The notes beneath the pieces were generated by a model, which was not told the DNA's origin, searched no databases, and saw only the letters and a program-made list of their open reading frames with translations. The translations under genes and the position numbers were made by a program. A DNA stretch of 19,117 bases from Thermoplasmatota archaeon (GTDB taxonomy: Archaea > Thermoplasmatota > E2 > DHVEG-1), in the NCBI GenBank assembly GCA_030605515.1, contig JAUWIE010000016.1, positions 1 to 19,117 on the forward strand. Direction: 5' to 3'. The stretch's first letter is position 1; every line of letters begins with the position of its first letter. This document shows positions 15,808 to 19,117 of this stretch, in pieces.

Positions 15808-15816
15808 TTATAAAAT
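15808..15816 (-). promoter_or_regulatory. TATA promoter of the bactofilin-like/YchF operon
   Basis: ATTTTATAA on the minus strand lies about 26-34 bases before ATG 15782. The spacing decides among three in-frame ATG codons in favour of the innermost one. Confidence 0.55.
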
Positions 15817-15855
15817 CAACGGCAAAACAAAAAAAATTAAGAAGAATAGTAGATA

Positions 15856-16311
15856 TTATTCAGTTAACCATTCTTCATCTATACGATTATACTTTGCAAT
15901 TTCTTCAGGTTTAAACCAAAGATTTATCTCAAAACTTGCAGTTTCTTCACTATCCGATCCATGTACAATATTTCTACCAATAAACTGTCCAAAATCACCA
16001 CGAATTGACCCCATCTCAGCATTCCTTGGATCAGTCTTCCCCATCATACTTCTTACTAACTCAATTACGTTATTGCCCTCCAAAACCATTGCAATAACAG
16101 GCGATGAAATAATGTATTTAACCGTTGGCTCAAAAAAAGGTTTACCTTTATGAACTCCATAATGTTTTTCTGCAAGTTTTCTATCAACCGAAACCAATTT
16201 CAATGCAACAAGTTTAATTCCTTTTTGTTCAAATCTATGAATAATATCTCCAATAAGACCACGTTGAACCCCATCGGGTTTAATCATAACAAACGTTCTT
16301 TCTTTTTCCAT
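15856..16311 (-). CDS. ndk: nucleoside diphosphate kinase
   Basis: A complete 151-residue NDK, which moves the gamma phosphate between nucleoside di- and triphosphates through a phosphohistidine. The active-site motif NIVHGSDS carries His117, the N-terminal KPDGVQRG (11-18) is intact, and the basic residues for nucleotide binding (Arg87, Arg104 region) are present. Length and ending EEWLTE are usual. GGTGA seven bases before the ATG is the ribosome site. The gene has its own promoter and is separated by about 50 bases from the bactofilin-like gene that follows on the same strand. Archaeal ndk is often near ribosomal genes; here it lies between the YchF pair and the CPBP genes. Confidence 0.97.
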   Translation of the reverse strand: MEKERTFVMIKPDGVQRGLIGDIIHRFEQKGIKLVALKLVSVDRKLAEKHYGVHKGKPFFEPTVKYIISSPVIAMVLEGNNVIELVRSMMGKTDPRNAEMGSIRGDFGQFIGRNIVHGSDSEETASFEINLWFKPEEIAKYNRIDEEWLTE

Positions 16312-16337
16312 ATTAATTCACCAAATAACGTTTATAT

Positions 16338-16353
16338 GGGGATATATAACCCC
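16338..16353 (-). promoter_or_regulatory. TATA promoter of ndk set in a short palindrome
   Basis: TTATATA of the minus strand (16343-16349) predicts transcription start near 16320, nine bases before the ATG. The box is flanked by GGGG (16338-16341) and CCCC (16350-16353), so the whole 16-base element is nearly self-complementary. It may be only a BRE plus TATA box, or it may bind a dimeric regulator. Confidence 0.55.
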
Positions 16354-16369
16354 TTTATAGAATTAACGA

Positions 16370-17113
16370 CTAAGAAGTTAATGATTGTTGAAACAGATAA
16401 AGTATAAATGCCGATAGATTGAAAATTATATGGGCAATTATCGCGGAATAAAGGTTTTTAGTCTTAATCACAATGAATCCTAAGACCACACCCATTACTA
16501 TAGGCATCAAGGTAGGATAAATTTTCCCGTAATTCATATGTGCAATACCAAATAATACAGCAGTTGATAGAACTGCGATATTTTTTCCAGTAAATGGTTC
16601 TATTTTTTCAAGTAAAAAACCTCTAAAGAAAAACTCTTCACAGATAGGTTGAATTGTAATTAGTAAAAACATTGAAGGAATAGAAAAATACTGTTCAAGA
16701 TCAGGAATATTACTTAATTCGTCATCAGTATAACCAAGAATAACTAATATAGTAGTAATAATTAATATTAATCCGAATACGATTAATGCTGCAACGACAC
16801 CCCAGAGAAGAGCAATATCAATTCCTTCCATTCTGAGTCTCAATCGAGCGAAAATCTCTTTTATATGGATTTTATTGACAAGGAGATACCATAATATTGG
16901 AAAAATGACAAGTAATAAAAAAACAAATGTAATTTGAATAAAAAGTAATATTATTTCAAATAATATCTGATAAGATTGAGGAAATTGCTCAGATGGAGTA
17001 AATGGTCCCAATCCAAAATAAGTTAGAAAAGGGATTATAATAATAAATATGAAGGTAACTAAAATCAAAATTAATGCGAGTATATGCGCTGGCTTTTTGA
17101 AATCAAAATCCAT
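16370..17113 (-). CDS. CPBP-family intramembrane protein, catalytic residues intact
   Basis: A 247-residue membrane protein with about seven hydrophobic helices and the CPBP (CaaX protease and bacteriocin-processing, Rce1-like) core. All three motifs are present: CEEFFFRG with Glu159, Glu160 and Arg164; FGIAHMNYG with His192; and AHIIFN with His228 and Asn232. It is thus a candidate glutamate-type intramembrane protease. In archaea the substrate is unknown, as CaaX prenylation is not established there. A close paralogue lies immediately upstream (17188-17907), with the same domain order and shared phrases such as RGFLLEKI and VIKTKNLYSAI. The 18-base promoter ahead of each gene is identical. 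The start is ATG 17113, nearly leaderless. Confidence 0.9.
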   Translation of the reverse strand: MDFDFKKPAHILALILILVTFIFIIIIPFLTYFGLGPFTPSEQFPQSYQILFEIILLFIQITFVFLLLVIFPILWYLLVNKIHIKEIFARLRLRMEGIDIALLWGVVAALIVFGLILIITTILVILGYTDDELSNIPDLEQYFSIPSMFLLITIQPICEEFFFRGFLLEKIEPFTGKNIAVLSTAVLFGIAHMNYGKIYPTLMPIVMGVVLGFIVIKTKNLYSAIIAHIIFNLSAFILYLFQQSLTS

Positions 17114-17136
17114 TAGACCCAGTAAACAGACTACGA

Positions 17137-17154
17137 TTACATAAAAGTTTTTAA
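17137..17154 (-). promoter_or_regulatory. promoter of CPBP copy 1, identical to that of copy 2
   Basis: The minus strand reads TTAAAAACTTTTATGTAA, ending 24 bases before the start codon at 17113. The same 18 bases occur at the same distance from the start of the second CPBP gene (17931-17948). The T-rich core probably holds the TATA box and would give a nearly leaderless transcript. Confidence 0.7.
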
Positions 17155-17187
17155 TTATTGAATTATAAGATCAATAAAAAATTGATT

Positions 17188-17907
17188 TTAGACATTTAAA
17201 GAGTTAACAATTATTAAAAGGATGAAACTAGTAAAATTGAATAGTAATTGAGCAGTGATTGCTGAATAAAGATTTTTTGTTTTTATCACAATATATCCAA
17301 GTAATAAACCCATGATAATGGGTATAATTGATGGATAAATATCTCCAAATGAAATACAAGCCAGACCATATAATATCGCAGTGATTGTTATTGCAATGTT
17401 TTTTCCAGCATATGCATCAATTTTTTCAAGGAGAAAACCTCTAAAGAATATCTCAACACTTATTGATTGAATCACTATTAATATCATTGAAATAATTGAA
17501 AGATCAGCTGCAGTATCTGTAATTCTTGATATAGCATCTTCATTTACGCCTATAACATAAATTAATATTAGTTCTATTAAAAATGTAATAACAAAAATTA
17601 AAATAACTGCAATTATTCCCCATAGAAATGCGCTATCGATTCCTTGACTTCTGAGTTTTAAGGCATAAAGAATTTCTTTTTTTGAGTATTTATTAACAAA
17701 GAAATACCATGTTAAAGGAGCGCAAAGGAGTAAAGGAATGAAAATAAATATACTTAAAAAAATTATTATCTCAGAAAAATCAACAGTTTCTGATTTTAAA
17801 AAAAAATTTAAATAAGACAATACTGGGTTTATAAATAATAAAAATAATGCAACAATAAGAATAATAAGACTCATGACATGTTTAGGTTTTCTAATATCAA
17901 ACTCCAT
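17188..17907 (-). CDS. CPBP-family paralogue with lost catalytic residues
   Basis: A 239-residue paralogue of the adjacent CPBP protein, alignable over its full length. The key residues have changed: the glutamate pair is VE (Val151, Glu152, with Arg156 kept) in SVEIFFRG; the second-motif histidine is Cys184 in YGLACISFG; the third-motif histidine is Gln220 in AQLLFN, with Asn224 kept. The reading frame is intact, the membrane helices are well formed, and non-catalytic positions such as RGFLLEKI and VIKTKNLYSAI are kept, so selection on the protein appears to continue. It is more likely a pseudo-protease, perhaps a substrate-binding partner or inhibitor of copy 1, than a decaying gene. Whether the single glutamate leaves any activity is not known. 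Confidence 0.88.
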   Translation of the reverse strand: MEFDIRKPKHVMSLIILIVALFLLFINPVLSYLNFFLKSETVDFSEIIIFLSIFIFIPLLLCAPLTWYFFVNKYSKKEILYALKLRSQGIDSAFLWGIIAVILIFVITFLIELILIYVIGVNEDAISRITDTAADLSIISMILIVIQSISVEIFFRGFLLEKIDAYAGKNIAITITAILYGLACISFGDIYPSIIPIIMGLLLGYIVIKTKNLYSAITAQLLFNFTSFILLIIVNSLNV

Positions 17908-17930
17908 TGTATGTATGAAACGTATATTAC

Positions 17931-17948
17931 TTACATAAAAGTTTTTAA
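17931..17948 (-). promoter_or_regulatory. promoter of CPBP copy 2, overlapping the tRNA-Pro promoter
   Basis: The identical 18-base element TTAAAAACTTTTATGTAA ends 24 bases before ATG 17907. On the other strand the T-rich/A-rich stretch TTTTTAAATA at 17942-17951 is placed where the tRNA-Pro TATA box should be, about 28-37 bases before the tRNA. The two divergent promoters therefore overlap by about seven bases. Confidence 0.65.
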
Positions 17949-17978
17949 ATATTGATTCCTGTTATCAGAAAATTGTTT

Positions 17979-18053
17979 GGGCCCGTAGGGTAGCTTGGTC
18001 GATCCTTTTAGCTTTGGGAGCTAGAGACTCCAGTTCAAATCTGGGCGGGCCCA
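17979..18053 (+). tRNA. tRNA-Pro (anticodon UGG)
   Basis: A 75-base tRNA gene. The acceptor stem GGGCCCG/CGGGCCC (17979-17985 and 18046-18052) is fully paired, with discriminator A18053. The D arm is GGGT...ATCC. The anticodon stem TTAGC/GCTAG encloses loop TTTGGGA with anticodon TGG at 18015-18017, which reads CCA proline codons. The T stem TCCAG/CTGGG encloses TTCAAAT. No intron and no encoded CCA. The last 19 bases also carry the final codons and stop of the recombinase gene on the opposite strand, marking the tRNA as an integration target. TTTTTAAATA at 17942-17951 is the probable promoter. Confidence 0.95.
18035..18053. other. probable attachment site in the tRNA-Pro 3' end
   Basis: The shared part of the tRNA gene and the recombinase gene (T arm and 3' acceptor strand) is the expected crossover region for a tRNA-targeting tyrosine recombinase. 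The element would extend rightward from here. I see no second copy of this stretch in the window, so the other junction must lie beyond 19117 or is lost. The limits given are only the visible overlap; the true core may be longer. Confidence 0.55.
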
Positions 18054-18979
18054 TCAGTCACCATTAGGAGAGATTTTGCCAAGGGCATCCCCATTTTTAG
18101 GCTGCTTGGATTTACAGAATCTTCAATATTAGGATTTCGAACAGCTTGTTGTAAATCCTGTTCTATAGTATGCAGATATCTTCCGGTGGTTTTGATTGAA
18201 CTATGTCCTAGGATCTCCTGTACAATTCTTATATTCACACCTGCTCGTAGCATATTAGTTGCTGCATAATGTCTAAAAGAATGTGGGTGAATCCAGCTCA
18301 TTCCTGTCTTTTTACCGATTATTTTGATTATCTGTCTGAGATAATTTGTAGTCATCCTTCCTTTAGCAGTAGTAAAAATATAATGTTTACAACTGTTTAT
18401 ACGCCAATATTGAATGTAGTTTTTCAAGGAGGGATATGTTTTTCCGAAGAGCATTTTTTCTTCTATGGGTATTATCCTAGTTTTATTGTGTTTGCTTTGT
18501 CTAATTGTTATTTCTTGTCGTTGCCAGTCAATATCTGATAATTTGAGGTTGCATAGTTCTTTGTTTCTCATTCCAGTTTTTGCTAAAAGGAGTATGATGG
18601 TTTTATTTCGTTTGGGACAGCAATTTTTTCCTTTACATTCTTGGAACATTCTGTTTATTTCTGCTGTTGTTGGTACTTTCATGGTTTTTATTTCTTCTTT
18701 GTAAAGATTGAATTGTAGATCTCTTTTGATGGATTTATTCCAACGATTTAATGCTTTGATGTAATGGTTTAGAGCACTGTATGTTGCCCCATTTTCTAGC
18801 CGTTCTGCAAAATGGTCATATATTTGCTCTTCAGTGTAATTTTCTATGTTTATACCTTGTTTTTCTAAGTACCGTAGTTTTCGTATTGTTTCGGGTATTG
18901 TTGATTCAGGATTGAGTTGCTGTTGTGATAGACAATGCCTTCTAAATTTGTTCCATGTTTCTTTGTCTATCGTTGTCAT
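18035..18979 (-). CDS. tyrosine recombinase/integrase ending inside tRNA-Pro
   Basis: A complete 314-residue tyrosine recombinase. An N-terminal SAM-like DNA-binding domain (about 1-95) precedes the catalytic domain with Arg138 (TGMRNKEL), Lys163 (RQSKHNKT), His233 and Arg236 (HPHSFRH), His259 (LGHSS) and the nucleophile Tyr268 (TTGRYLH). All residues needed for activity are present. A tail of some 46 residues follows the tyrosine; its last five residues, GPAQI, and the TGA stop are encoded inside the T arm and acceptor strand of tRNA-Pro. The gene is intact, unlike SSV-type integrase genes that are split on integration. AGGTG six bases before ATG 18979 is the ribosome site. It marks the left end of an integrated plasmid, virus or other element. 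Confidence 0.93.
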   Translation of the reverse strand: MTTIDKETWNKFRRHCLSQQQLNPESTIPETIRKLRYLEKQGINIENYTEEQIYDHFAERLENGATYSALNHYIKALNRWNKSIKRDLQFNLYKEEIKTMKVPTTAEINRMFQECKGKNCCPKRNKTIILLLAKTGMRNKELCNLKLSDIDWQRQEITIRQSKHNKTRIIPIEEKMLFGKTYPSLKNYIQYWRINSCKHYIFTTAKGRMTTNYLRQIIKIIGKKTGMSWIHPHSFRHYAATNMLRAGVNIRIVQEILGHSSIKTTGRYLHTIEQDLQQAVRNPNIEDSVNPSSLKMGMPLAKSLLMVTDGPAQI

Positions 18980-18991
18980 ATCAACACCTAT

Positions 18992-19057
18992 TTTGTACTT
19001 TGCACATAATACTAATATAAGGAGAGTATATAAATGTTTGTATTTTGCACATAATAC
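18992..19057 (-). promoter_or_regulatory. recombinase promoter between two 21-base direct repeats
   Basis: On the minus strand the TATA box TTTATATA (complement at 19027-19034) lies about 48-55 bases before ATG 18979, giving transcription start near 19003. Two repeats flank it: 18992-19012 and 19037-19057, both TTTGTA-Y-TTTGCACATAATAC on the + strand, differing at one base and 45 bases apart. One would cover the transcription start, the other the region just upstream of the box. The second copy also contains the perfect inverted arms TTTGTATT/AATACAAA. This is the layout of a repressor operator, although arm-type recombinase binding sites remain possible. Confidence 0.65.
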
Positions 19058-19117
19058 AAAATAGTGGATAAATTTTATAACACAGTTTTGCTATTAGCAC
19101 TTTGTAATGAATGAGAT

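Noticed and set aside
18035..18979. SSV-type integration, where the integrase gene is split into two halves
   Set aside because: The recombinase frame is intact from the N-terminal domain through the catalytic tyrosine, so the gene was not partitioned by integration.
18992..19057. CRISPR array
   Set aside because: There are only two units, 21 bases long and 24 bases apart, and the TATA box of the recombinase lies between them. There is no further repetition.

Overview
The window is an AT-rich, gene-dense piece of an archaeal chromosome. The archaeal assignment rests on a translation block (eL42, eS27, aIF2 alpha, Nop10, then a PAC2 protein), TATA-type promoters about 25-30 bases ahead of starts, several probably leaderless genes, and an archaeal-type YchF GTPase. 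Within archaea it looks euryarchaeal. The number of sensor kinases and membrane proteins would fit a Thermoplasmata-like lineage, but that placement is only a guess.

Layout. (1) 93-6390, + strand: a signalling cluster. It holds a double-PAS protein without a kinase domain, a 24-residue micro-ORF resembling the tail of that protein, a secreted FIST-domain lipoprotein, a membrane sensor histidine kinase, an unrecognised protein ending in a winged helix, a stand-alone response regulator, and a KaiC/RecA-like protein without a P-loop. (2) 6554-8752, + strand: the translation/H-ACA RNP/PAC2 operon, including two genes under 60 codons. (3) 8816-13637: small membrane proteins of unknown function on both strands, with a TatD-related metal hydrolase among them. 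(4) 13644-16311, - strand: YchF-type GTPase, a bactofilin-like beta-helix protein interrupted by a hydrophobic segment, and nucleoside diphosphate kinase. (5) 16370-17907, - strand: two tandem CPBP-family membrane proteins, one with the full catalytic set and one that has lost most of it. (6) 17979-19117: tRNA-Pro(UGG) with a tyrosine recombinase gene whose last codons lie inside the tRNA, marking the left end of an integrated element that continues out of the window.

How the genes may work together. The FIST lipoprotein would sit outside the cell, next to the extracellular domain of the kinase. The kinase would phosphorylate the separate receiver, and the winged-helix protein and the P-loop-less KaiC-like protein are candidate outputs; that circuit is inferred from gene order. 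The two CPBP genes share an identical 18-base promoter at identical spacing, so the active and degenerate proteins are probably made together. The recombinase promoter lies between two copies of a 21-base repeat, which suggests it is repressed or autoregulated.

The most promising leads are the FIST lipoprotein/kinase pair, the active/degenerate CPBP pair with its duplicated promoter, the micro-ORF copy of the PAS-protein tail, and the tRNA-Pro integration site with its repeated operator. No CRISPR array, rRNA or insertion sequence was seen, and no gene-free stretch exceeds 300 bases. The longest, 11467-11709, holds two divergent promoters and a small repeat.
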